Source: Actinomadura livida
GTDB taxonomy: Bacteria; Actinomycetota; Actinomycetes; Streptosporangiales; Streptosporangiaceae
Assembly: GCF_014648675.1 (NCBI RefSeq)
Contig: NZ_BMRO01000024.1
Coordinates: 33,356 to 74,633 of the forward strand
Direction: 5' to 3'
Length of the DNA stretch: 41,278 nt
The notes below the pieces were generated by a model that saw only the letters and a program-made list of their open reading frames with translations, had not been told where the DNA came from and did not search any database. Shown here piece by piece: positions 15,403-22,463 of the stretch (its first letter is position 1; the number at the start of each line of letters is the position of its first letter). Made by a program: the position numbers and the translations under genes.

Positions 15403-15430
15403 AGTGTCATGAGATGACAGTTGTCGTCAA
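15403..15430 (-). promoter_or_regulatory. Promoter of the MFS exporter overlaid by a TetR operator
   Basis: TGTCATGAGATGACA (15405-15419) is a perfect inverted repeat with 6-bp arms and a GAG centre. On the minus strand TTGACG (15430-15425) and GACACT (15408-15403) are spaced 16 bp and form a plausible promoter, so a bound repressor would cover the spacer and -10. Confidence 0.7.
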
Positions 15431-15434
15431 CCGA

Positions 15435-15517
15435 CTCTTGGCGCGAAGAGACATCAGTCACATGGAGACAACATTCACCCGCTGTCTCTTGGCGCGGGAC
15501 CGGCGGCTGGCTACACT
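15435..15517 (+). promoter_or_regulatory. tetR promoter with flanking direct repeats; leaderless start
   Basis: TTGGCG (15489-15494), 17-bp spacer and TACACT (15512-15517) make a good promoter whose +1 would fall on the A of the tetR ATG at 15524, implying a leaderless mRNA. CTCTTGGCGCG occurs at 15435-15445 and again at 15486-15496 over the -35. GAGACA/TGTCTC (about 15465-15488) form an inverted repeat, a possible second operator. Confidence 0.6.
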
Positions 15518-15523
15518 GCGCAC

Positions 15524-16198
15524 ATGACCGCGACCGCCCCCGAGACCGGCGCCGGGCAGGGCGCCTCCGGTCCCGGCCCCCGGCCCCCGGGCAGGCGCGA
15601 ACGCAAGAAGCAGCGCACGCGCGAGGCCCTCGTCGACGCGGCGTTCGACCTGTTCTCCGCGAAGGGGTTCGACGCCACCACCGTCGAGGAGATCGCCGAC
15701 GCCGTGGACGTCTCGTCCCGCACGTTCTTCCGCTACTTCGCCTCGAAGGAGGACGTGGCGCTCACCTTCCAGGAGGAGCAGACCCGCGCGATCATGGCGG
15801 CGCTCGCCGAGCGGCCCGCCGACGAGCCGATCATGACGGCGCTGCGCCGCGCCGTCGTCGTGATCGCCCGCGCGTGCGAGGCGGGCGAGCTCGGCTTCGA
15901 CCCCGGGCGCTTCCAGTGCATGCTGTCGATGATGAACGACAGCCCCGCGCTGATGGCGGGCTCGCTGGAGCACGCGCAGAAGAAGCAGACCATCCTGATC
16001 GACTTCGTCGCCGAGCGGCTCGGCGTCGACCCCGCGACCGACCTGCGCCCGCACGTCATCGCCGGCGCGGCCACCGGCGCCTTCCAGGCCGCCGCCGAGA
16101 CGATCCGCCGGCACGGCGACGCGTTCGGCTCGATGTCGCAGACCGTCGACCAGGCCTTCGCGCTGCTGGAGGAGAGCCTCAACTACCCCCAGCGGTGA
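15524..16198 (+). CDS. TetR-family repressor of the divergent exporter
   Basis: 224 residues. The N-terminal helix-turn-helix is canonical: RTREALVDAAFDLFSAKGF, TTVEEIADAVDVSSRTFFRYF and SKEDVAL (residues about 28-76). The C-terminal ligand domain resembles the TetR_C group of actinobacterial drug-efflux regulators. Position, divergent orientation and the operator overlapping the exporter promoter show its role: ligand-responsive repression of the MFS gene and probably of itself. Start ATG 15524 is six bases after a -10 hexamer and has no Shine-Dalgarno. Confidence 0.93.
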   Translation: MTATAPETGAGQGASGPGPRPPGRRERKKQRTREALVDAAFDLFSAKGFDATTVEEIADAVDVSSRTFFRYFASKEDVALTFQEEQTRAIMAALAERPADEPIMTALRRAVVVIARACEAGELGFDPGRFQCMLSMMNDSPALMAGSLEHAQKKQTILIDFVAERLGVDPATDLRPHVIAGAATGAFQAAAETIRRHGDAFGSMSQTVDQAFALLEESLNYPQR

Positions 16199-16216
16199 TC
16201 GGCGCGGAGGCGGACG

Positions 16217-16251
16217 CGATCACCGCCGGGGCGCTCGATCACCGCCGGGGC
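16217..16251. repeat. Two 16-bp direct repeats in a convergent gap
   Basis: CGATCACCGCCGGGGC at 16217-16232 and 16236-16251, just before the acyl-CoA dehydrogenase stop. No function is evident. Confidence 0.7.
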
Positions 16252-16256
16252 ACGGG

Positions 16257-17429
16257 TCAGCGGGGGGCGCGGGGCAGGCCGAGGCCGATCATCGCGATCA
16301 GCTCGCGCTGGATCTCGTTGACCCCGCCGCCGAACGTCAGCACCAGCGCGCCCTTGGCCAGGCGGTCGGTGGCCTCGATGAACTCCGCGGTCGCCGGGTC
16401 ACCGGGGTCGCCGTACCGGGCGAGGACGTCGCCGACGATCCGGCCGACCTCCTGCACCCGCTCCGAGCCGTAGATCTTGGTGGCGGACGCGTCCGCCGCG
16501 CCCAGCCAGCCGAGGTCCTGGTTCGCGGCGACCTGCCAGTTGAGCAGCTCGTTGACGCGCAGGTAGGCGTAGACCCGGGCGACGGCGCGGCGGACGGCGG
16601 GCTCCGCGATCAGCGGCCGGCCGTCCCGCCCGGGGGTGGTGCGGGCCCAGCGCTCGAACCGCACGTGGGTGTGCCCGATGTTGCCGGCGGGGCCGAGCGT
16701 GACCCGCTCGTGGTTGAGCTGGTTGACGATGAGGTCCCAGCCCTTGTTCTCCTCGCCGATCAGCATGTCCGCCGGGACGCGGATGTCCTCGAAGTACGTC
16801 GAGTTGGTGTGGTGGCGGCCGTCCATCGTGATGATCGGCGTCCAGGAGAACCCGGGGTCCTCGCAGTCGACGATGAGCATCGAGATGCCCTTGTGCTTCT
16901 TCGCGTCCGGGTCGGTGCGGGCGGCGAGCCACACGTAGTCGGCGGTCTGCGCGCCGGACGTGAAGATCTTCTGGCCGTTCACGACGTAGTGGTCGCCGTC
17001 CCGGACGGCCGTGGTGCGCAGGGCGGCGAGGTCGGTGCCCGCGCCCGGCTCGCTGTAGCCGATCGCGAAGTGGCACTCCCCCGCGAGGATGCGCGGGATG
17101 AAGAACTCCTTCTGCGCGTCCGTCCCGTACTGCAGGATCGTCGGGGCGACGGAGTTCAGCGTGATGAGCGGGTAGGTCACCTCGGCGCGGGCGATCTCGT
17201 TGGCGAAGATCGTCTGCTCGACGGGGCCGTAGCCGCGGCCGCCGTACTCCTTCGGCAGCGCGACGCCGAGCATCCCGTCGCGGCCGAGGCGCCGGCAGTG
17301 CTCCATGTAGGCGGGGCCGAACGGGTCCTCCAGGATCGCGGCGCGCTGCTCCGCGTCCAGGCAGTTCTCGAAGTACTCGCGCAGCTCGGCGCGGAGCCGC
17401 TTCTGCTCCTCGGTCAGGTCGATGAACAT
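16257..17429 (-). CDS. Acyl-CoA dehydrogenase (FadE26-like)
   Basis: FAD enzyme of 390 residues introducing an alpha,beta double bond into acyl-CoA. Family motifs: PKEYGGRGYGP, FAIGYSEPGAGTDLAALRT (FAD/substrate loop), GDHYVVNGQKIFTSGA, TYFEDIRVPADMLIGEENKGW and LNHERVTLGPAG; C-terminus LTFGGGVNEIQRELIA. ATG 17429 overlaps the upstream dehydrogenase stop (TGATG), so the two are coupled, as expected for heteromeric dehydrogenases. The synthetase-dehydrogenase-dehydrogenase set under KstR-type control resembles the fadD17-fadE26-fadE27 module of mycobacterial sterol side-chain oxidation; that assignment is by context. Confidence 0.9.
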   Translation of the reverse strand: MFIDLTEEQKRLRAELREYFENCLDAEQRAAILEDPFGPAYMEHCRRLGRDGMLGVALPKEYGGRGYGPVEQTIFANEIARAEVTYPLITLNSVAPTILQYGTDAQKEFFIPRILAGECHFAIGYSEPGAGTDLAALRTTAVRDGDHYVVNGQKIFTSGAQTADYVWLAARTDPDAKKHKGISMLIVDCEDPGFSWTPIITMDGRHHTNSTYFEDIRVPADMLIGEENKGWDLIVNQLNHERVTLGPAGNIGHTHVRFERWARTTPGRDGRPLIAEPAVRRAVARVYAYLRVNELLNWQVAANQDLGWLGAADASATKIYGSERVQEVGRIVGDVLARYGDPGDPATAEFIEATDRLAKGALVLTFGGGVNEIQRELIAMIGLGLPRAPR

Positions 17430-18535
17430 CAGGCCTCCTGTGCCACGAGCGCGCCGAGCGAATCCAGGGTCTCCTCCGCGCCGCCGAGCATGTGCGCGCA
17501 CTGCTTGCCCCAGGCGAAGTAGCGGTGCAGCGGGTAGGTGACGTCCAGGCCGATGCCGCCGTGCAGGTGCTGGCAGGTGTAGAGGGCCTGCACGACGGGG
17601 TCGCAGGCGTTGTAGGCGGCGACGGCGAGGACCTCGTCGGTGTCGGCGGCGCCCTCGCCGAGCCGCCACACGCCCGCCCAGACGGCCACGTCGAGCGCGC
17701 GCTTGGCGATGTAGACGTCGCCGATCTGCATCGTGACGGCCTGGAACTGGGCGAGGGCGCGCTCGAACTGCTCCCGCGTCTTGACGTACTCCGTGGTCAG
17801 CGCCAGCGCGCCCTCGATGACGCCGGACGCGAGGGCGACCGCGCCCGCGACCGCCGAGCGGCGCAGCGCGTCCCACGCGGCGCCGTCGGCCGCGCCGCCG
17901 AGGAGGGCGTCCGGGCCGACCCGCGCGCCGTCGAGCGCGACGCGCGACAGCGGCTCGCTCGTCGCGGACGGCTGCGCGGTGATCGCCGCGGCGGACGGCT
18001 CGACGAGGAAGACCCCGACGCCCTCGCCCTCGACGCGGGCGGGCACGAGGATCCGCGACGCCTCGCGCGCGTACGGGACGAACGTCTTCACCCCGTCCAG
18101 GACGAAGCCGTCACCGTCCCTGCGCGCGGTGGTGGCGATCTCCCCGGCCGGGCCGACCTCGCGGTACGCGCCCGTCAGCACCGCCTCGCCCTCGGTCAGC
18201 GGGCCCAGCAGGGCCTTCTGCTCGGCCGTGCCGTGCAGCCCGATCGGGACGGCCGCGAGCGCGAGCGACGCGTACACCGGCACGGGCGCGACCTTGAGGC
18301 CGACCTCCCGCAGGACGACCGCCAGCTCGACCGGTCCGAGGCCCGCGCCGCCCGCGTCCTCCGGCAGGACGAGCCCGAGCAGCCCGGCCTGGGCGAGCGC
18401 CTTCCACGTCACCGTGTCATACGCCGCGCCGCTCTTCTCGAAAGCCTCCAGCCGCTCCCGGGTCGCCTCGCGTTCCAGGAGCCCGGCGGCCAGCTTCTTG
18501 ATCTCCTGCTGGGTCTCGTCAAGGTTGAAGTCCAC
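17429..18535 (-). CDS. Acyl-CoA dehydrogenase, partner subunit (FadE27-like)
   Basis: 368 residues, GTG start directly abutting the synthetase stop. Sequence is a divergent ACAD: LPEDAGGAGLGP, ATTARRDGDGFVLDGVKTFVPYA, TREQFERALAQFQAVTMQIGD (FAD contact Arg-x-x-F) and HLHGGIGLDVTYPLHRYF. The usual YSEPGAGSD loop is degenerate (GAYREVGPAGEI), typical of the second, less catalytic chain of alpha2beta2 steroid-side-chain dehydrogenases (ChsE type). Coupled by TGATG to the other dehydrogenase. Individual assignment to FadE27 is inference. Confidence 0.88.
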   Translation of the reverse strand: MDFNLDETQQEIKKLAAGLLEREATRERLEAFEKSGAAYDTVTWKALAQAGLLGLVLPEDAGGAGLGPVELAVVLREVGLKVAPVPVYASLALAAVPIGLHGTAEQKALLGPLTEGEAVLTGAYREVGPAGEIATTARRDGDGFVLDGVKTFVPYAREASRILVPARVEGEGVGVFLVEPSAAAITAQPSATSEPLSRVALDGARVGPDALLGGAADGAAWDALRRSAVAGAVALASGVIEGALALTTEYVKTREQFERALAQFQAVTMQIGDVYIAKRALDVAVWAGVWRLGEGAADTDEVLAVAAYNACDPVVQALYTCQHLHGGIGLDVTYPLHRYFAWGKQCAHMLGGAEETLDSLGALVAQEA

Positions 18536-19441
18536 TCATCCGCTCCGTTCCAGGAGGTGCAGCCGGCCGCGCTTCTCGAACTCCGCCCGGAGCCCGGCCG
18601 CGTCCTCCGCGGTCATCCGGCGGTAGGCGACGTCCCGGCCGGGCCGCCACCACACCGGGTCGTCGGTCTGCCAGCCGTCCCCGACCAGCCGGCGCTTGAG
18701 GATCTTGTTGGAGGCGGTCGCGGGCAGGTCCCGCATGACCCGGACGTACCGCGGCGGCCACTTCGGGCTCAGGTCCGCGCGGCCGCGCAGGTACGCGGCG
18801 AACGCGGCCGGGTCGAAGCCGTCCGCCGCGAGCGCCAGCATCACCTGGTCGCCGGACGCCGCGTCCGGCACCCCGTACACCGCGAGCTGCCGGACGCCCG
18901 GCAGCTCCGCGAGGGCGCGCTCCACCTGGGCGGCGCCGAAGTTCTCGCCGTCCACCCGGAGCCGGTCGGCGCTGCGGCCGGCGAAGAAGATGTAGCCGTC
19001 CGCGTCGGCGTAGGCGAGGTCGCCGCTCCAGAACATGCCGTCGCGGAGCCGGTCGGGCGCGTCCTCCCGGTAGTAGCCGTCGAACAGCCCGAGGTCGGCG
19101 TGCCCGGGCCCGGTGAGGACGAGGTCGCAGTCGGCGCGCTCGGCGTCGCCCGCCGGCTCGGCGGCGCTCCGCGTCGGGTTCAGCGCGACGAGCACCGACC
19201 CCGACAGCGCCGCCCCGCCGAGGAGGAACACGAACTCGGGGACGTTGTCGAGGAGCACGCCCACGTGGACCGGGCGGTCGCGGCCACCCGCAGCCGTGTC
19301 GCCCAGGGACGTCGTCCAGGCGGCGCGGGCCGCGCTTTCGGCGACGACCTCGCGCCAGGTCCAGGCGCCGTCGCCGCCGGCCCGGCGCAGTCCCGGGCGG
19401 CCGTCGTCCGCCCTCGCCTCCAGCAGTGCCGCGACGCTCAC
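18536..19441 (-). CDS. Acyl-CoA synthetase (FadD17-like) with internal in-frame deletion
   Basis: Only 301 residues where this family has about 500. The N-terminal third is normal (WTWREVVAES, HVGVLLDNVPEFVFLLGGAALSGSVLVALN) up to DCDLVLTGPGHAD; the sequence then jumps to GLFDGYYRED, RDGMFWSGDLAYADADGYIFFAGR and RVDGENFGAAQVERAL, which belong to the C-terminal third. Roughly 200 residues, including the Thr/Ser-Gly-rich ATP loop and the central acyl-binding core, are absent with the frame kept. Adenylation activity is therefore unlikely. GTG start with GGAGGTGG ahead; first gene of the KstR-box operon. An assembly collapse is the alternative explanation. Confidence 0.85.
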   Translation of the reverse strand: MSVAALLEARADDGRPGLRRAGGDGAWTWREVVAESAARAAWTTSLGDTAAGGRDRPVHVGVLLDNVPEFVFLLGGAALSGSVLVALNPTRSAAEPAGDAERADCDLVLTGPGHADLGLFDGYYREDAPDRLRDGMFWSGDLAYADADGYIFFAGRSADRLRVDGENFGAAQVERALAELPGVRQLAVYGVPDAASGDQVMLALAADGFDPAAFAAYLRGRADLSPKWPPRYVRVMRDLPATASNKILKRRLVGDGWQTDDPVWWRPGRDVAYRRMTAEDAAGLRAEFEKRGRLHLLERSG

Positions 19442-19477
19442 CCTGCCACCTCCCGGGCCGACCCCACGGCGAAAAAG

Positions 19478-19491
19478 TAGAACAGATTCTA
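19478..19491. promoter_or_regulatory. KstR-type operator upstream of the synthetase operon
   Basis: TAGAACAGATTCTA closely matches the 14-bp KstR consensus TAGAACACGTTCTA recalled from mycobacteria (two central differences) and is itself nearly palindromic. It lies 36 bp before the synthetase start. Confidence 0.75.
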
Positions 19492-19601
19492 GTCTGTGTC
19501 CAGAGGCATGATCGGGCTCGATCCCGGGCAGATTCTCCAGGCATGTCTAGGTTCGCCGGCCGGGAGAAGGCACCGGCCGGACCGCCCCTCGCCACGGATC
19601 A

Positions 19602-19615
19602 GATAACACGTTCTC
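19602..19615. promoter_or_regulatory. KstR-type operator upstream of kstR
   Basis: GATAACACGTTCTC carries the intact core AACACGTTCT and sits 60 bp before the regulator start, indicating autoregulation. Confidence 0.75.
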
Positions 19616-19675
19616 ATGGGCTGTATCCTGGGCGGGACACGTCGGGCGACCGCGCCCGCTCAGGAGGGATCGACC

Positions 19676-20317
19676 GTGACCGCAGAGCCGACGGTGACCG
19701 GGGACGAGACCCGGGGTCAGCCCGCGGGACAGGCGGCGCAGCCGGGGCAGAGCGTGCGCTCGCGCAGCCAGCACCAGCGGCGCAAGCGTATCGTGCAGGC
19801 GGCGGCCGCGCTGGCGTCCCGCGGCGGCATCGAGGCGATGCAGATGCGCACCGTCTCCGAGCGCGCGGGGGTCGCCCTCGGCACCCTGTACCGCTACTTC
19901 CCGTCCAAGATGGACCTGGTCGTCGCGGTCGTGAGCGAGGAGCTCGACCTCCTGGAGGCCAGCATCGAGCGCCGCCCGCCCCGCGCGGGCGACGCGCCGC
20001 AGCGCGCGGTGGAGGTGCTGATGCGCGCGACCCGCGGCCTGATGCGCGAGCCCGAGCTGGCCGAGGCGCTGATCCGCTCGCTGCTGCTCTCCGACGTCAA
20101 GACCGACTTCGGCGACCGGATGACCGGGATGCTGCTGCTCGCCGCGTCCGGCCGCCCGGAGACCTTCTCCGCCGACGACCCGCGCCGCCTGGTGGCCCGC
20201 GCCCTGTCCGGCATCTGGACCATGGAGATGATCGAGATGCTGCGCGGCAACGCCACGGCCGAGGAGATCCAGGCGCGCCTGGAGATCTCCGCCGCCCGCC
20301 TGCTCATCGACCCCTGA
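19676..20317 (+). CDS. kstR: KstR-like TetR-family regulator of sterol/lipid catabolism
   Basis: 213 residues, GTG 19676 with AGGAGGG seven bases upstream. The DNA-binding half is very close to mycobacterial KstR: QRRKRIVQAAAALASRG, QMRTVSERAGVALGTLYRYFPSK. KstR represses sterol uptake and side-chain/ring degradation genes and is released by a CoA thioester of a cholesterol metabolite. Two matching boxes flank it, one per divergent promoter. The C-terminal ligand domain is less similar by eye, so the effector may differ. No other sterol genes are in the window, so this could be one module of a dispersed regulon. Confidence 0.88.
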   Translation: MTAEPTVTGDETRGQPAGQAAQPGQSVRSRSQHQRRKRIVQAAAALASRGGIEAMQMRTVSERAGVALGTLYRYFPSKMDLVVAVVSEELDLLEASIERRPPRAGDAPQRAVEVLMRATRGLMREPELAEALIRSLLLSDVKTDFGDRMTGMLLLAASGRPETFSADDPRRLVARALSGIWTMEMIEMLRGNATAEEIQARLEISAARLLIDP

Positions 20318-20320
20318 GGA

Positions 20321-20350
20321 CGGGCGGGCCGGACGGTCCCGGCCCGCCCG
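20321..20350. terminator. Bidirectional hairpin terminator between convergent genes
   Basis: CGGGCGGGCCGG and CCGGCCCGCCCG form a perfect 12-bp stem with a 6-nt loop, four bases after the kstR stop and 23 bp before the convergent gene's stop. Confidence 0.85.
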
Positions 20351-20372
20351 CCTCGATCCGGCGGGCAACGGC

Positions 20373-21377
20373 TCAGGGCCGCTGCCCCGCCTCGTCCACG
20401 ATGCCCGCCTTGACGCGGACCGTGATGTTCAGCAGGTCGCCCTTCTTCACCCGCATGGTCGCGTCCGTCCCCCGGGCGGTGTGATCCTTGAGCGCCACCG
20501 ACCGCTCGCCCAGGTAGGCGTAGGTGGCCGGGTCCAGCAGCAGTTCCTGGTGCAGCCAGCCCTCGGCGACGCGCCCGAGTCCGAGCGCCGGGCGTCCCGC
20601 CGCGTCCGCCCGCCCCTCGGCGAGCGTCACGCCCGGGATCAGCTTGATCGCGCGGAACACCGCCGCCTCCGTCTTCGGCGGCAGGACGTTGTCCCGCAGG
20701 ACCGCGCCGAGCATCGTGTACGCGGTCGAGTACCGCCCCTCCGGCGTCTCGCCGAGCCCGCCCGCCTCCCGGTACATCCGCTGGAGCAGCGCGGACGGGT
20801 CGGTCGGCAGCGCCGCCAGCGAGCGGTAGTCGCTCGGCGGCGTCGTCGGCAGCATCCCGCTGTACACGAGCTCGCCCTTGTCCAGGGCCGCCGACTTCGT
20901 GCCGTCGGCCCGCTTCCAGTTGCGCTTCACGACGGTGTCGCGCGGGTCCTGCGACACCGGGCCGTTCGGGCGCGCTCCCGTCCGCAGCGTGGACTCGACG
21001 TAGATCCACTGGTCGGGACGGGGCGGCGTGAACGGCCGTGCCTCCGCGGCGAGGGCGGCGCGTTCCAGCGCCTCCCCGGCGCTGGCCACCGGACCCGCCG
21101 GGATGCCGGGGAGCACCGCGCGGGGCCTGCCGTCCTCGTCTGTCCCCCCGCCGGTCTGCACGACGGTCACGCCGACGGCGGCGGCGGCCGCCAGCGCGCC
21201 CACCGCGGCGAGCCGGACGCCGAACCGCGGCAGGCGGACGCCCGCCCGGGATGCGGCGCGGGGGCGCTCGCGCCCGGCCGCGCGTTCGAGCAGGGCCGTG
21301 CGGGCGGCGGCGCGGGCCGTGTCCGCGGGCGGCTCGCAGTCCGCCCACGCGTCTCGCAGAATGTCCAGATCGTTCAT
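20373..21377 (-). CDS. CU044_5270-like membrane protein, sigma-factor partner
   Basis: 334 residues starting MNDLDILRDAWADCEPP, ATG overlapping the sigma factor stop (TGATG). Residues 1-50 form a short cytoplasmic acidic/basic region, a hydrophobic helix follows at about 51-72 (VRLAAVGALAAAAAVGVTVV), and the remainder is probably extracytoplasmic, with PDQWIYVESTLRTG and LLLDPATYAYLGER segments typical of CU044_5270 family proteins found behind actinobacterial ECF sigma genes. The layout suggests an anti-sigma or sensor role, but I see no zinc HxxxCxxC motif, so mechanism is inference. Confidence 0.8.
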   Translation of the reverse strand: MNDLDILRDAWADCEPPADTARAAARTALLERAAGRERPRAASRAGVRLPRFGVRLAAVGALAAAAAVGVTVVQTGGGTDEDGRPRAVLPGIPAGPVASAGEALERAALAAEARPFTPPRPDQWIYVESTLRTGARPNGPVSQDPRDTVVKRNWKRADGTKSAALDKGELVYSGMLPTTPPSDYRSLAALPTDPSALLQRMYREAGGLGETPEGRYSTAYTMLGAVLRDNVLPPKTEAAVFRAIKLIPGVTLAEGRADAAGRPALGLGRVAEGWLHQELLLDPATYAYLGERSVALKDHTARGTDATMRVKKGDLLNITVRVKAGIVDEAGQRP

Positions 21378-21952
21378 CAGTCCATGTCCTTTCCGAAGTC
21401 GGTGGGGGCGCCCAGCGCGGCGCGGACCTTCCTGCGGGCCCGGTGCAGCCGCGACCTCGCCGTCCCGGCGGGGATGCCGAGCGCCTCCGCCGCCTCCTGC
21501 AGGCTCAGCTGCGCCCAGGCGACCAGCAGCAGCACGTCCCGGTCGCCGCGGGACAGCCCGCCGAGCGCGGCCGCCAGCGGGCCGCGCGCCGCCTCGGCGT
21601 CGATCCGCCCGGCGACGCCGTCGGCGTGCCCCTCGACGGCGTCGCGGCCCAGGGACCGGGCGAGGGCCCGGTACTGGCGCACCTCGGCGCGGTGGTGCCG
21701 GGCGATGAGGTTGGACGCGATCCCGTACAGCCAGGGCCGCGCGTCGCCCTTCGACGCGTCGTAGCGCTCCCGCCGGTCGAAGGCGATCAGGAAGGTCTCG
21801 GCGGCGACGTCGTCGGCGGGTCCCGCGCCGAGCCGCCGCGCCGCGTACCCGTGGATCGCCGTGTAGTGGCGGTCGAAGAGGACGGCGAAGCACTCGGGCT
21901 CGTGCCGGGACCGCCGCAGGATCTCGGCGTCGCCGGCGGTCACCGCGACCAT
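21377..21952 (-). CDS. ECF-type RNA polymerase sigma factor
   Basis: 191 residues. Region 2 is clear (FAVLFDRHYTAIHGYAARRLG, DDVAAETFLIAFDRRERYD, ARPWLYGIASNLIARHHR) and region 4 ends with LSLQEAAEALGIPAGTARSRLHRARRKVR. Start ATG 21952 follows GGGGAAGACCGGC. Coupled to the membrane protein downstream, its probable regulator. Regulon unknown; no extra C-terminal SnoaL-like domain is present. Confidence 0.93.
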   Translation of the reverse strand: MVAVTAGDAEILRRSRHEPECFAVLFDRHYTAIHGYAARRLGAGPADDVAAETFLIAFDRRERYDASKGDARPWLYGIASNLIARHHRAEVRQYRALARSLGRDAVEGHADGVAGRIDAEAARGPLAAALGGLSRGDRDVLLLVAWAQLSLQEAAEALGIPAGTARSRLHRARRKVRAALGAPTDFGKDMD

Positions 21953-21991
21953 GCCGGTCTTCCCCGGGTCGCGGCCGGTCTTTCTCGGGTC
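21953..21991. repeat. Duplicated 18-bp segment covering the sigma factor ribosome-binding region
   Basis: GCCGGTCTTCCCCGGGTC (21953-21970) and GCCGGTCTTTCTCGGGTC (21974-21991) differ at two bases. On the coding strand this duplicates the purine-rich leader ahead of the sigma ATG. Confidence 0.65.
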
Positions 21992-22159
21992 ATGTCGTGC
22001 CCTCCGGATTCGGCGAGTCGTTCACCTTGCTTCGCCGACGCCCCGTGTCGCGTTCACGGGGCTCCCGGAACGCCGCCGTCGCCGGGGCGCTTTCCATGTG
22101 CCGCGGGTCTCATCCCTACTAGCCTTGAATCCCACGACCAGGACGAAGAAGGTGTGCCA

Positions 22160-22396
22160 GTGACCGAGCAGGAACCGATCCTCAGCGACGGGGTCATCAT
22201 CGAGTTCATCGATGGCAAGGACGTCCCCGTCCAGCACAAGGACTTCGGTGAGCGGGCCGTCGTCATGCGCGACGCCAAGAAGCCGGAGGGCCCGATCCTC
22301 TACTTCACCGAGGCCGAGTGGGACGCCTTCATCGCGGGCGTCAAGGACGGCGAGTTCGACGACCTCCTGGAGGAGGACCCCACCGAGACCGACTGA
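22160..22396 (+). CDS. DUF397-like small protein
   Basis: 78 residues from GTG 22160, seven bases after GAAGAAGG; GTG 22154 is too close to that site. The C-terminal half carries the DUF397 pattern (AVVMRDAKKPEGPILYFTEAEWDAF, then IAGVKDGEFD). The usual N-terminal Trp-x-Lys-Ser-Ser segment is absent and replaced by an acidic stretch. DUF397 proteins are common in filamentous actinobacteria, often beside XRE regulators; no such neighbour is here. Possible role as a small regulatory partner; function unknown. Confidence 0.8.
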   Translation: MTEQEPILSDGVIIEFIDGKDVPVQHKDFGERAVVMRDAKKPEGPILYFTEAEWDAFIAGVKDGEFDDLLEEDPTETD

Positions 22397-22441
22397 ACCG
22401 GCCTCGGAGGCGAGCCTCGGAGACGGGCCCCACCGCCGGGA

Positions 22442-22463
22442 CGCGGCGCGCTCAGGCGCCGCG
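22442..22463. terminator. Hairpin at the convergent DUF397/allantoicase boundary
   Basis: CGCGGCGC and GCGCCGCG form a perfect 8-bp stem; the loop holds part of the allantoicase stop codon. It could end transcription of the DUF397 gene and, with its mirror image, the purine operon. Confidence 0.5.

Noticed and set aside
21953..22159. Small coding sequences in the sigma/DUF397 intergenic region
   Set aside because: Short frames here lack ribosome-binding sites and family similarity; they cover repeats and leader sequence.
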